The notes under the pieces are model-generated. The model did not search any database and had not been told where the DNA came from. It saw only the letters and a program-made list of their open reading frames with translations. This document shows positions 51,500 through 60,492 of a DNA stretch of 64,000 nucleotides, one piece after another. The DNA lies in assembly GCA_964501715.1 (NCBI GenBank), contig CAZCTR010000005.1, positions 1 to 64,000 on the forward strand, in the 5' to 3' direction. This stretch comes from M55B118 sp964501715 (GTDB lineage Bacteria > Bacillota_I > Bacilli_A > Izemoplasmatales > Izemoplasmataceae). The number at the start of each line of letters is the position of its first letter. The stretch's first letter is position 1. The position numbers were made by a program, and so were the translations under genes.

Positions 51500-52477
51500 A
51501 TGCTTAATATCGCAGGAAAGACTTATAATTCAGAGATCGTTGTCGCCCCGATGGCCGGTGTGACAGACGGCGCTTTCCGCACCATACTTGCGGAAATGAG
51601 CCCATCACTCATATATACAGAGATGGTATCGAGTGATGCCATCTATTACGGCAATGAAAGAACACTCAATATGCTTGATATAGGGTCGCAGGAGAGGCAC
51701 ATCGCGCTTCAGCTGTTCGGTGTCAAGAAAGACATGGTCAGTTTCGCGACCCGGTATGTCGATGAACATACAAAAGCCGATATCATCGACTTGAATATGG
51801 GATGTCCAGTGCCTAAGGTCGTCAAGACCGGTGCAGGGTCCGCACTCATGCGTGACGAGGAAGAAGCTGCGGCTTTGGTTCGAAGCATGGTCAAAGCGAC
51901 ACAAAAACCCATTACCGTGAAGATAAGGAGTGGCTGGGACAAACAGCATATCAATGCGGTATCGCTCGCAAAGAAACTTGAAGCCGCCGGTGCGAAAGCC
52001 ATCGCCATCCATGGTCGGACGAGGGTTCAGATGTATAGAGGGGATGCGGATTGGGAAATCATTCGGAAAGTGAAGGAAGCTGTCGATATCCCCGTGATAG
52101 GAAACGGCGATGTCAAAACGCCGGAGGATGCGCTCAGGATGAAAGAAATGACCGGCGTCGACGGGGTCATGGTCGGCCGGGCGCTACAAGGGAACCCCTG
52201 GCTTCTAAAACAAATGGACACCTACCTTAAGACTGGGACTTATGAACCGGAGATTTCCTACAAGGACAGGTTGTCAATGATCAAGCGCCATACAGAACTT
52301 CTGATTCGGCAAAAGGGTGAGAAGGTCGCTTTGCTTGAGATGCGTACTCATGCAGCTTGGTACTTAAAGGGGGTTCCGCACGCAGCGCACTACCGGCGGA
52401 AACTTTCCGGGGCGGAGAAAAAGGAAGATCTTTTCAGACTTCTGGATGATTTAGAATATGACCTGGAGCACATTTAA
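51500..52477 (+). CDS. dusB: tRNA-dihydrouridine synthase DusB
   Basis: FMN enzyme that reduces uridines in tRNA. 325 residues. Seen: VVAPMAGVTDGAFRTI, DLNMGCPVPKVVKTGAGSAL with catalytic Cys, KIRSGWD, AIHGRTRVQMYRGDADWE and GNGDVKTPEDALRM. AAGGAGG lies before the ATG. Commonly near hslO in Bacillota, as here. A strong terminator follows. Confidence 0.95.
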   Translation: MLNIAGKTYNSEIVVAPMAGVTDGAFRTILAEMSPSLIYTEMVSSDAIYYGNERTLNMLDIGSQERHIALQLFGVKKDMVSFATRYVDEHTKADIIDLNMGCPVPKVVKTGAGSALMRDEEEAAALVRSMVKATQKPITVKIRSGWDKQHINAVSLAKKLEAAGAKAIAIHGRTRVQMYRGDADWEIIRKVKEAVDIPVIGNGDVKTPEDALRMKEMTGVDGVMVGRALQGNPWLLKQMDTYLKTGTYEPEISYKDRLSMIKRHTELLIRQKGEKVALLEMRTHAAWYLKGVPHAAHYRRKLSGAEKKEDLFRLLDDLEYDLEHI

Positions 52478-52512
52478 AAACAGTACTCACGTTCGTGAGA
52501 ACTGTTTTTTTG
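52478..52512. terminator. bidirectional terminator between dusB and hflX
   Basis: Arms AACAGTACTCACG and CGTGAGAACTGTT (52479-52491, 52494-52506) with one A-A mismatch, followed by T-run on plus and TTTTTAAA on minus. Confidence 0.88.
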
Positions 52513-52538
52513 GTCTAAATGAGGCCGTTTCCCATAAA

Positions 52539-53780
52539 TCAAGCAAGATAATCTTCAAGATAGTCCCTCAAGGCTTTCGAGATCCGCGCCTTGACTCTCA
52601 CTGTGTCATTCTCATATGCCGTATCAAGGACTTCGCCGTATTCGTTGACCGTATGGACGATGTGTCCGTCCTTTTGGGGGATGTGGAAGACCACGACGCG
52701 GTCATCCTTGAAAAGGCGGTCGTGCAGGGTCTCGATGAGTGTTTGGATATTCTCCTCGGTTTTTAAAGACACTTTGACCGAAGGGTTGTAGTTCGGTGGT
52801 GGGACAGCATTGACGAGGTCGATCTTGTTGAAGACGTAAATTGTCTCGATTTCAGATGCGCCGAGCTCTTTGAGGACCTTCTCGGTGGTCTCGATCTGTT
52901 TGAGATAATAAGGTTGTGAAAAATCAACGACATGCAGCAATAGGTCCGCCTCTTTGATCTCTTCGAGAGTGGACTTGAATGATTCCACAAGTTCGTGTGG
53001 CAGATTGGTGATGAACCCTATTGTATCGGTCAATGTGAAGGGCTTTTTTTCTTTGAATTGGATGCGCCGGGTGGAGGTCTCGAGTGTGGCGAACAATTGG
53101 TCCTTGACGGAGACTTCTTTTGGTTCGTGAAGTTCAGCGTGTTTCAAGAGTGTGTTCATGAGGGTGCTTTTCCCGGCGTTTGTGTAACCGACGATGGCGA
53201 CATTCTTGATGGGCGAGGTTCTGCGTTTGCGCCGGTTGGATTTGCGTACATGGACGATGTGTTCAAGTTTCTTTTCCAGTTCGTGGATGTCCTTGTCGAT
53301 CTTCCTCCGGTCGAGTTCCAGCTTTTTCTCACCGGGACCTTTTTGACCGATCCCCCCTTGCTGTTGGGCGAAGGATGTGCGCATGGCGCTCAATCTCGGC
53401 CGCAGGTACTTGAGTTGTGCGACTTCAACTTGCAGCATGGCCTCTCTTGTGTGGGCATGGCGAGCGAAAATCTCTAGAATCAGTAGGGTCTTATCCAAAA
53501 CAGCTGTATCCAGAGCCTCTTCAAGATTCCTGATTTGGGTATTGGAAAGTTCCTCGTTGAAAATGACATAATCGAAATCTTGGATGGCATGAAGCTGGAT
53601 CAGCTCATCCAACTTGCCTTTTCCGATTTTGGTCGCCGGGGTTGTTTGCCGGGTATGTTGCCTTAGTGTGTGGGTCACATCGACGTTCAGCGAGTAGGCG
53701 AGATTCCTGATCTCCTCGAGATCGTAATCGAGCATGGTTTTGCTCCTGTGTTCAATACCGATGACAGCTGCTTTTTTCAT
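52539..53780 (-). CDS. hflX: ribosome-associated GTPase HflX
   Basis: GTPase that binds and splits stalled ribosomes. 413 residues. Seen: N-terminal HflX domain (IGKGKLDEL, EELSNTQIRNLEEAL, LQVEVAQLKYLRPRL), a glycine-rich GGIGQKGPGEKKLELDRR linker, G1 VGYTNAGKSTLMN, DTIGFI, and NKIDLV. GAGGG lies before the ATG; TATAAT near 53803-53808 gives its own promoter after the nrdJ terminator. Confidence 0.95.
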   Translation of the reverse strand: MKKAAVIGIEHRSKTMLDYDLEEIRNLAYSLNVDVTHTLRQHTRQTTPATKIGKGKLDELIQLHAIQDFDYVIFNEELSNTQIRNLEEALDTAVLDKTLLILEIFARHAHTREAMLQVEVAQLKYLRPRLSAMRTSFAQQQGGIGQKGPGEKKLELDRRKIDKDIHELEKKLEHIVHVRKSNRRKRRTSPIKNVAIVGYTNAGKSTLMNTLLKHAELHEPKEVSVKDQLFATLETSTRRIQFKEKKPFTLTDTIGFITNLPHELVESFKSTLEEIKEADLLLHVVDFSQPYYLKQIETTEKVLKELGASEIETIYVFNKIDLVNAVPPPNYNPSVKVSLKTEENIQTLIETLHDRLFKDDRVVVFHIPQKDGHIVHTVNEYGEVLDTAYENDTVRVKARISKALRDYLEDYLA

Positions 53781-53829
53781 TGCTTCACCCTCTTTCTAAT
53801 TCAATTATAGCATTCCATCAGACAAAAAG

Positions 53830-53851
53830 AAAAAGCGCCTCGGCGCTTTTT
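53830..53851 (-). terminator. terminator after nrdJ
   Basis: Arms AAAAAGCGCC and GGCGCTTTTT on the minus strand just after the stop, then CTTTTTG. Confidence 0.88.
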
Positions 53852-53857
53852 CGAAAA

Positions 53858-56386
53858 TCATAGTCCGCATTTGAGCTGTGCGTTGCAGTTCGTACAGGTG
53901 TTGCAACCACCGACGTTCTCAACGGTCCCTTCATTGCACACAGGGCAGAGGTCGCCGGCCTCGACGCCGATGTTCCTGTCCTGACGGTCGCTTCTGAGTC
54001 CTTTGGTGTTGGGGTCCTTCGAGGTCTTGGGTTCCTCTTTGACGTCGATTCCGAGGTCCTTGATGTTGACCTGTTTCGGCCGCTCTTTCTCACTGTCATC
54101 CCTTGTGAGAGAAAGCACCTGGGCGTCCCGGGAGCCATCGACATAGACTGTGCCGCCCTTCGCGCCGCCACGGTAAAGACGTTTGTACACCTGTTCGACC
54201 TCTTCGACTGTATAGCCTTTCGGCGCATTGACAGTCTTGGAAATGGAGGAATCCACCCAGTATTGAATGGCACATTGCATGTCGACGTGGGCTTCGGGTG
54301 GGAGGTCCATTGCGCTCACGAAGAAGTTGGGGAGGTTGTCGCTTGTATATTCCGGATGTCTTTCAATGTATTCTTCGACAATCGGCGCATTCACCTCGAT
54401 GAACTTACCGAGCCTGCCACTTCTGAAATAGCTGAATGCGAAATAGGGCTCGAGTCCGGTGGAGACACCGACCATGGTTCCTGTTGAACCTGTAGGTGCA
54501 ATGGTGAGCAGATGGGAGTTGCGGATGCCGTATTTGCGGATGCCTTCACGGATGGAATCCGGGAGTTTCTGAGCATAGCCGCTTTTCAGCAGGCGATCCC
54601 GGTTTTCCTGGGTCTCAAGGTAGGGGAAGGCCCCTTTCTCACGAGCAAGCTCCACACTGGTTTCGTAGGCGGTTGTCGAAATGAACTTGAAGAGCTTGTC
54701 GACAAAGGCGATGCCCTCTTTGCTGCCATAGGTGACACCGGCCCAGATGAGCATGTCGTGAAGCCCCATCACACCGAGTCCGATCCTGCGTTCACCGAGG
54801 GCTTGGGACTTGTTCTCATCGAGGAAGTAGAATGTTTTGTCGATGACGTTGTCCTGAAGCCGCACGGCGGTCTTTATTGTGTTTTTAAGCTGGTCCCAAT
54901 TGACGGCCTTTTTGTCCTTGTCCACTGCGTTCGCGAGGTTCAGGGCTGCGAGATTGCAGACGGAATAGGGGGCCAATGGCTGTTCGCCGCAGGGGTTTGT
55001 CGAAACCACCTTTTGATGATAAGCGATGGCATTCGTGTCCTCGTTGGCGTTATCAATGAAGAAAAGGCCTGGTTCAGCGGAGTATGTGGCGCAGATATTG
55101 ATGAGGTTCCAAAGGTCTTTAGCCTTGATCCTGTAATGGGTCTTGACCGGATAGCCCATGTCTTGCCACTCGCGCACATCGCCTATTTCCTGCCATTTTT
55201 CATCGTAGGCGATTTTTTGCGCTTCGTCGTATTGATCGATGTCCGGGAAGGAAAGCGCATGGTAGGTATCGTTCTCCACCGCTTGCATGAAATCTTCGGT
55301 GATCGCGACCGAGATGTTCGCGCCACTCAGGAATTCGGGATTGTGCACTTCATAATGTCCGCCCTTGTTGAGACGGTCCCAAGCTGTGTCCACGATTTTT
55401 TTGGAGAAGATTGAGCTGTCCTTTTTCGCTTGTTCGAGAATGTATTCGTTGATTTCGATTTCCTCGTCGCTGAGAGGAACGAATTTCAGTTTGTTCTTGG
55501 CCGCTTTTTTGACCAGGGGATCATCGATGGTTTCAATCAGGAATTGGAGGATCTTGGGATTTTGCATCTTTGAGACGATGAAATCGATGATGTCCGGATG
55601 CCAATCCGCGAGCATGATCATCTGGGCGCCTCTTCTTGAACCGCCTTGTTCAACAAGGTGTGTAAGTTCACTCAAGTCGTGCAGCCAGCTCACAGCGCCG
55701 CTGGATTTTCCGTTGACCCCTTTTGCAAGCGCGTTCCTGGGCCTTAATGTGGACCCGTTGGTACCGACGCCGCCGCCTCTGGACATGATTTCCATCACTT
55801 GCTTGCGGTGATCGGAGATGCCCCCTCTTGAATCATGGATGAAAGGCATGACAAAACAGTTGAAATAGGTCACTTTTGTCTCGGAGCCCGCCCCGAAGAG
55901 AACCCTTCCGGCAGGCACGAGATTCAAAGATGAGACTTCATGATAAAAAGCGTCCTGAATAGCTTGGCTCTCGTCTTGACCCAGATGCATCGCCAACCGC
56001 TTGGCGATCTGTTCAAAGAAGAGCTCCAGGGGCTTGTCCACTTGTTTCTTCGGTCGTTCGATGCAACCGTTCTCATCCGCGTCTTCCGTGTTTGCGAGAT
56101 AGTCCGGTTCAACCTTGATTGTCAGTGAATCCTCACCGACCTGTTCGACGAAACCCACGCCTCTGGCGGGGAACTTCGGGTCATCTCGGACGATGGTGAG
56201 GACCAAATCGCCAGCCTTGAGGGTTTTCAAGGTCAAATCCTTCTGGGTATAGCGGTCAAGCATCACCAGACGGGACACGCCGTCGAATGATTTCTCCATC
56301 TCTTCCGTGATAGGATGAAGGTGGGGGAAATGACCTTTGATGTCCTGGTTGATGTTTTGAATTAAGCTTTTTGGATACTGTGCCAT
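53858..56386 (-). CDS. nrdJ: adenosylcobalamin-dependent ribonucleotide reductase (class II)
   Basis: Reduces ribonucleotides to deoxyribonucleotides with coenzyme B12, working with or without oxygen. 842 residues. Seen: VTYFNCFVMPFIHDSRGGISDH (first redox Cys), STNPCGEQPLAPYSVCNLAALN (active-site Cys and Glu), TIAPTGSTGTMVGVS, and a C-terminal zinc-ribbon with CPVC and CNTCTNC plus the redox tail CGL. GGAGGG lies before the ATG. No class I or III genes are in the window. Leader lacks a cobalamin riboswitch. It lies 240 bases from divergent dacA. Confidence 0.95.
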   Translation of the reverse strand: MAQYPKSLIQNINQDIKGHFPHLHPITEEMEKSFDGVSRLVMLDRYTQKDLTLKTLKAGDLVLTIVRDDPKFPARGVGFVEQVGEDSLTIKVEPDYLANTEDADENGCIERPKKQVDKPLELFFEQIAKRLAMHLGQDESQAIQDAFYHEVSSLNLVPAGRVLFGAGSETKVTYFNCFVMPFIHDSRGGISDHRKQVMEIMSRGGGVGTNGSTLRPRNALAKGVNGKSSGAVSWLHDLSELTHLVEQGGSRRGAQMIMLADWHPDIIDFIVSKMQNPKILQFLIETIDDPLVKKAAKNKLKFVPLSDEEIEINEYILEQAKKDSSIFSKKIVDTAWDRLNKGGHYEVHNPEFLSGANISVAITEDFMQAVENDTYHALSFPDIDQYDEAQKIAYDEKWQEIGDVREWQDMGYPVKTHYRIKAKDLWNLINICATYSAEPGLFFIDNANEDTNAIAYHQKVVSTNPCGEQPLAPYSVCNLAALNLANAVDKDKKAVNWDQLKNTIKTAVRLQDNVIDKTFYFLDENKSQALGERRIGLGVMGLHDMLIWAGVTYGSKEGIAFVDKLFKFISTTAYETSVELAREKGAFPYLETQENRDRLLKSGYAQKLPDSIREGIRKYGIRNSHLLTIAPTGSTGTMVGVSTGLEPYFAFSYFRSGRLGKFIEVNAPIVEEYIERHPEYTSDNLPNFFVSAMDLPPEAHVDMQCAIQYWVDSSISKTVNAPKGYTVEEVEQVYKRLYRGGAKGGTVYVDGSRDAQVLSLTRDDSEKERPKQVNIKDLGIDVKEEPKTSKDPNTKGLRSDRQDRNIGVEAGDLCPVCNEGTVENVGGCNTCTNCNAQLKCGL

Positions 56387-56424
56387 GAAAATCCCTCCAA
56401 AGGACTGCTAGTATGGTAAAGCAC

Positions 56425-56453
56425 ATTATAAAAAATGAAATGCGACATGTTAA
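56425..56453 (-). promoter_or_regulatory. nrdJ promoter
   Basis: Minus-strand TTAACA (56453-56448), 17-base spacer, TATAAT (56430-56425). The region 56454-56575 towards dacA is A/T-rich with no clear other element. Confidence 0.75.
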
Positions 56454-56625
56454 CCCTTGACTTTTAAGATGTATTGTGAAAAATAGACACCATGCGGAAA
56501 ACACTATTTTGAAAAAAATACAAGGTGGAATGGACCCTATGGTATTTACCGGTGTGTGTTAAGTACATTGTATGATATAATCATTGTTGAAACAATGCTT
56601 TTACATTCATAAGGAGGTGATGGCT

Positions 56626-57369
56626 ATGCTTGCCTTTGAACTGATGCTGTTGAATTTTTATCTTGTATCCATTTTTGCGCTCATTGTGAAGCCACGTACC
56701 CATTCACATGCTTTCAGGCTTCTCAAAGCCATAGCAGTGGCACTTGCCATCCTCCTATTCAGGGAACTCACAGCCAATGATCATGCATGGGGGCACGGAT
56801 TCTTTGCTACCGCCTTGCTTGTTGCGCCTGTCGTATGGATTGTGGTTTTCTTCGTGCAATCCGAGATCGTCACGTTACTCAAGTATTTCGGTGTGAAAAT
56901 GGGGCTCTATCCTTCCAATATGATTCAAGAGGAAATCAAATACGAGATCATGGACAGTGTGGATTATCTATCAAGACATAGAATCGGTGCGATCATCACT
57001 TTTGAACGCGCGAATTCCCTCGAGGAATATATCCATAGCGCCTTTATGCTGAATGCGCCATTAAGCAGTGAATTGCTCTCGAGCATCTTCTATCCGAATA
57101 CGCCGCTGCATGATGGGGCGGTCATCATCAAGGAAAACACGATCAAGTGCGCGGGTGCGTATTTTCCCCCAAGCGATAATGTCAAGATACCCAAGTATCT
57201 CGGAAGTCGGCACCGTGCGGCGATTGGTGTGAGCGAGATCAGCGATGCGCTCACCGTGGTGGTGAGTGAACAAACAGGGCAGATAAGCGTGACAGTCGAC
57301 GGATATCTCGATCAGGACATCTCGGCTGAATCGTTAGAGTTGTATCTTGGAAAATATCTCCAATCGTGA
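56626..57369 (+). CDS. dacA: diadenylate cyclase CdaA/DacA
   Basis: Makes the second messenger c-di-AMP from two ATP. 247 residues: three N-terminal membrane helices (about residues 5-22, 35-50 and 60-80), then the DAC domain with the catalytic DGA in YPNTPLHDGAVIIKENTI and RHR in GSRHRAAIGVSE. AAGGAGG at 56611 sets the second of two close ATGs (56626). The usual downstream cdaR (YbbR) and glmM are missing; instead a PAS/degenerate GGDEF gene follows after 32 bases. The -10 TATAAT is at 56576-56581. Confidence 0.94.
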   Translation: MLAFELMLLNFYLVSIFALIVKPRTHSHAFRLLKAIAVALAILLFRELTANDHAWGHGFFATALLVAPVVWIVVFFVQSEIVTLLKYFGVKMGLYPSNMIQEEIKYEIMDSVDYLSRHRIGAIITFERANSLEEYIHSAFMLNAPLSSELLSSIFYPNTPLHDGAVIIKENTIKCAGAYFPPSDNVKIPKYLGSRHRAAIGVSEISDALTVVVSEQTGQISVTVDGYLDQDISAESLELYLGKYLQS

Positions 57370-57401
57370 AACTTTAAGTCAGTGCCTAAGAGGTGAAACG
57401 G

Positions 57402-58550
57402 ATGGGTGAATGGTTGGAACTTCCCGCAATCATCCTTATGGTGTGGGCATGCTTGGTGCTCATCAAGAAACATCGTACAAAAAAAGGCGATTTGGACTTC
57501 TTGTTGGTGCTCGCCTCAGCGAGCATGTATATTGCCTTCTTTCGGTTCGATATGGCGTCGATACCCCCTTATATCTTTGAGACGTTGCTTTATGGAGGGG
57601 GAGCTTATACCCTTTTCATGTTCGATCTGAAAAGTGTTTTGAAAAAGAATTTGGAACACGAGAAGCTCAAAGCGTTAAAGAATGAATACAAGCATCTCGC
57701 GAATCGCTCTGAAATGCTCAGGAAACGATTCATTTCACTACTGGATATTCTCGAGGACGGAGTTGTATTCCGCATGGAAGACGGATCCATGTTCGTCACC
57801 GAAGTCGCACAGGCTTTTCTCGGGCTCGAAACCAACGAAGTGAGCTATGATGATTTCATAGACGCCTTGCATCCGGATGATGTGGACGCTTATCAAAACC
57901 TTGCCGAACGCAAGCGAAGAAAAAGCTCATATACGGCCCATTATCGTGTCATGCACGGGAACAAGCCCCATTGGATCAAGGAGAACGGCATCAAGGTCCA
58001 ACATGACAAAAGGACCATGACAATCGCATTGGTTCAGAGTCTGGATGTCAGGAAGTATCCCAAGACGAATGTCCAGGTGCTCAATCAGATGGATATCGAC
58101 CAGGCCCTTTTCGAATATCTTCAAACAAGGAACACCGAAGAGAAGACCTATACGCTTGTTTATTTCGAACTTTCCAACATACCTCACATAAACACCAAGT
58201 ACGGTCGCGATATCGGGGACCTCATGATGGGCGAGTTCCTAAGCAAGCTGATCTATCATTTCATCGGGGATGCGAAGGCGGTGTTCAGGATCTCGGGCAT
58301 ACGGTTCGCGATGGTGATCAGGGACCAGCGAAAATACGGCATGCTCAAACGTGCGCTTGATGAGGGCGGAGACCTCGTCAATTACACCATGTCCTTTGGA
58401 GGCACGCGGGAAAGCGTCTACCCTTATTTCGGGGTCCACACGGTCACAGTGTTCGAAGAGCCAGTCGACGAGATCGCCGCACGCGCTGAAAAGGCACTTG
58501 AAATCGCACTTGATGATACGACTCAGGAAAACTTCTTCGTGATAGGATGA
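57402..58550 (+). CDS. membrane PAS-degenerate GGDEF protein, GdpP-like but without DHH
   Basis: 382 residues. Layout: two N-terminal membrane helices (about residues 6-22 and 32-62), a linker helix (73-115), a PAS-like domain (about 118-215, LLDILEDGVVFRMEDGSMFV and PHWIKENGIKVQHDK), then a GGDEF-like domain (about 235-382) in which the catalytic GGDEF is replaced by SGIRF, so it should not make c-di-GMP. The order TM-PAS-degenerate GGDEF equals the sensory half of the c-di-AMP phosphodiesterase GdpP, but the DHH-DHHA1 catalytic half is absent. Its place right after dacA suggests a role in c-di-AMP control; this is inference. Confidence 0.8.
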   Translation: MGEWLELPAIILMVWACLVLIKKHRTKKGDLDFLLVLASASMYIAFFRFDMASIPPYIFETLLYGGGAYTLFMFDLKSVLKKNLEHEKLKALKNEYKHLANRSEMLRKRFISLLDILEDGVVFRMEDGSMFVTEVAQAFLGLETNEVSYDDFIDALHPDDVDAYQNLAERKRRKSSYTAHYRVMHGNKPHWIKENGIKVQHDKRTMTIALVQSLDVRKYPKTNVQVLNQMDIDQALFEYLQTRNTEEKTYTLVYFELSNIPHINTKYGRDIGDLMMGEFLSKLIYHFIGDAKAVFRISGIRFAMVIRDQRKYGMLKRALDEGGDLVNYTMSFGGTRESVYPYFGVHTVTVFEEPVDEIAARAEKALEIALDDTTQENFFVIG

Positions 58551-58554
58551 TACG

Positions 58555-59103
58555 ATGGACAAGAAAACGATCAGGGAAACGTTCTTGCAAAAAAGAAAAA
58601 TGCTGCCGGATTCGATGTACAACATGCTCAACACGATGTTGTTGGAAGGGCTGAAGAACGTCCTCAAGGAACATACCTTGGAGCATATAGGCATCTTTTA
58701 TCCCATCGCCGGGCTCAAGGAGGTCGACGTGCGCGACCTCGAAAAGACATATGAAGTCTATTACCCCAAGATTGTCAATGACGAGATAGTGTTCTATGAA
58801 GACAGCGGGGAATATGAAAAGGGCATGCTTGGTGTGTTGGAGCCGAAAAACGCCAACTCAGTACGAAAAAAGGATCTTGATGCAGTGATTGTGCCCGGGC
58901 TGGTCTACGATGACGGCCTTTACCGTCTGGGATACGGAAAAGGCTATTATGACGGCTTTTTGAAGGATTTCAAGGGGCTCAAGGTCGGAGTCTGTTTTGA
59001 ACAGTTCCGTGTGGAGGCCTTGCCGAACCGCTCCCATGATATCCCGGTCGACATATTGGTCACGGACAATCAGATATACGAGAATGAGCACAATGAATTA
59101 TAA
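58555..59103 (+). CDS. 5-formyltetrahydrofolate cyclo-ligase
   Basis: Converts 5-formyl-THF to 5,10-methenyl-THF with ATP. 182 residues. Seen: KKTIRETFLQKRKML at the start, the DAVIVPGLVYDD region and the signature LGYGKGYYDGFL, then ALPNRSHDIPVD. Ribosome site weak (AGGA). It lies four bases after the GdpP-like gene and overlaps the ispD start by eleven bases, so it is in the same transcript. Supports the one-carbon genes at 42-49 kb. Confidence 0.94.
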   Translation: MDKKTIRETFLQKRKMLPDSMYNMLNTMLLEGLKNVLKEHTLEHIGIFYPIAGLKEVDVRDLEKTYEVYYPKIVNDEIVFYEDSGEYEKGMLGVLEPKNANSVRKKDLDAVIVPGLVYDDGLYRLGYGKGYYDGFLKDFKGLKVGVCFEQFRVEALPNRSHDIPVDILVTDNQIYENEHNEL

Positions 59104-59773
59104 CGTGGTCGTTGTAGCGGCAGGGAAAGGCATGCGTGCCGGACTGTCTTTCAACAAGGTCTTGAGAAGAATCGCCGGAAAGAGTGTGCTTTTGCATGCA
59201 CTGAAAGCTTTCCATGACGATCCCGATTGTACAAGGCTCATCGTCGTCACCTCGGAGCAGGACCTGCCGGTGGTCAAATCGGAAACCGCCGGTTTCACCG
59301 ACGCTGTATTGATTGGTGGGAAAACGCGTAGGGAAAGCGTCCGCGAAGGTTTGAAACATGTGGATGAACCGCATGTGATGATCCATGACGGAGCCCGTCC
59401 TTTCGTTTCAAGCGAGGTGCTCGAAAGGCTCAAGGAAACCCTCAGACATCATGATGCCGCGTCCGCGGCGCTCGTTGTTCCGGATACGCTCAAGAAAGTC
59501 GATAACGGCATCATTATGAAAGATGTGGACAGAAAGGGAGTCTATGGCCTTCAGACCCCTCAGGCTTTCTCGACGCACATTTTGAAAGAAGCGCATGTCC
59601 TGGGGGACCTTGAAAACTTGGACGCGACATGCGATTTGTCCCTCGTGAACAAGGCGGTGGGCCTCAAGGGTGTCGTCGTTGAAGGGGACCCGCGTTCCAT
59701 GAAATACACACATGAGCGCGATCTTAAACTGTTGGAGATGATATTGGATGATGCGAATCGGTCAAAGCCGTGA
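59093..59773 (+). CDS. ispD: 2-C-methyl-D-erythritol 4-phosphate cytidylyltransferase
   Basis: Third MEP-pathway step; makes CDP-methylerythritol. 226 residues from the ATG at 59093. Seen: VVVVAAGKGMRAG (nucleotide-binding loop), VMIHDGARPFVSS, YGLQTPQAFSTHIL and GDPRSMKYTHERDL. The start overlaps the cyclo-ligase end and has only a weak ribosome site, so it is probably coupled. An ATG three codons upstream is possible. The ispF start lies inside its 3' end. Confidence 0.95.
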   Translation: MNYNVVVVAAGKGMRAGLSFNKVLRRIAGKSVLLHALKAFHDDPDCTRLIVVTSEQDLPVVKSETAGFTDAVLIGGKTRRESVREGLKHVDEPHVMIHDGARPFVSSEVLERLKETLRHHDAASAALVVPDTLKKVDNGIIMKDVDRKGVYGLQTPQAFSTHILKEAHVLGDLENLDATCDLSLVNKAVGLKGVVVEGDPRSMKYTHERDLKLLEMILDDANRSKP

Positions 59774-60242
59774 CACCCATAGATTGAGAAAAGGCACAGC
59801 CCTTACCCTTGGAGGGGTGAGCATCCCTTCACCTTATGAGGCGGTCGGACACTCTGATGCCGATTGTCTTTTGCACGCGGTGAGCGAATCAATCCTCGGA
59901 GCCCTTGCGCTCGGGGATATCGGGACCCATTTTCCAGACGATGACGTCGCTTATGAGAATGTGGATTCCAAGGAACTTCTGATGCGGGTGGCGAACCTCA
60001 TGTGGGAAAAAGGGTTCCAAGTGGTGAATATGGATGCCACTGTCCATCTCGAAACGCCCAAATTGAAGGATTACATAGACCCGATGAGAACCACCATCGC
60101 AAACTGTCTTGGAACCAAGGTGGCACAAGTCAGTCTCAAGGCGACCACGGGTGAGAAAGTCGGCCCCGTCGGAAAGAGCGAGGCCATCAGTGCCGAGTGT
60201 GTGGTTCTTTTGGAACAAAGAAGGAGAATCCAACCACTTTAG
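59748..60242 (+). CDS. ispF: 2-C-methyl-D-erythritol 2,4-cyclodiphosphate synthase
   Basis: Fifth MEP step, cyclises the CDP intermediate. 164 residues. Seen: RIGQSRDTHRL with metal ligands Asp and His, GHSDADCLLHAVSESIL, and ALALGDIGTHFPDDD, and the C-terminal KATTGEKVGPVGKSEAI. The usual GxGxDxHR opening is GQSRDTHR. It overlaps ispD by 26 bases; ispD-ispF in one transcript with ispE at 12.8 kb. Confidence 0.95.
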   Translation: MMRIGQSRDTHRLRKGTALTLGGVSIPSPYEAVGHSDADCLLHAVSESILGALALGDIGTHFPDDDVAYENVDSKELLMRVANLMWEKGFQVVNMDATVHLETPKLKDYIDPMRTTIANCLGTKVAQVSLKATTGEKVGPVGKSEAISAECVVLLEQRRRIQPL

Positions 60243-60252
60243 GAGGTGCCTT

Positions 60253-60492
60253 ATGGAGCAATATCCTGATAAACGCTTATACAGAAACAACCGGACCAAA
60301 ATCCTTTTCGGAGTGTGCCAGGGCATCGGGGAATACATGGGGACCGACCCGTTCCTTGTCCGGCTTGTCGCAGTGATCGCCCTTTTCGCTTCCGCAGGAA
60401 CGGCCATGCTGGTCTATTTGATCATGGGGGTCATGCTGCCTACGAAAACCCAATTAATAGAGGAAGGAAAGATTATTGATGACGGATTCTGA
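60253..60492 (+). CDS. PspC-domain membrane protein
   Basis: Seventy-nine-residue PspC domain: KRLYRNNRTKILFGVCQGIG, then EYMGTDPFLVRLVAVIALF with one membrane helix, and a short acidic tail. Stand-alone PspC proteins are often linked to envelope stress, but the partner is unknown. AGGAGG lies before the ATG. It starts ten bases after ispF and overlaps the YutD gene by 14 bases. Confidence 0.9.
   Translation: MEQYPDKRLYRNNRTKILFGVCQGIGEYMGTDPFLVRLVAVIALFASAGTAMLVYLIMGVMLPTKTQLIEEGKIIDDGF

Noticed and set aside
56387..56625. Cobalamin riboswitch or NrdR boxes upstream of nrdJ
   Set aside because: No B12-box and no paired NrdR palindromes were found on either strand; only a promoter is visible.
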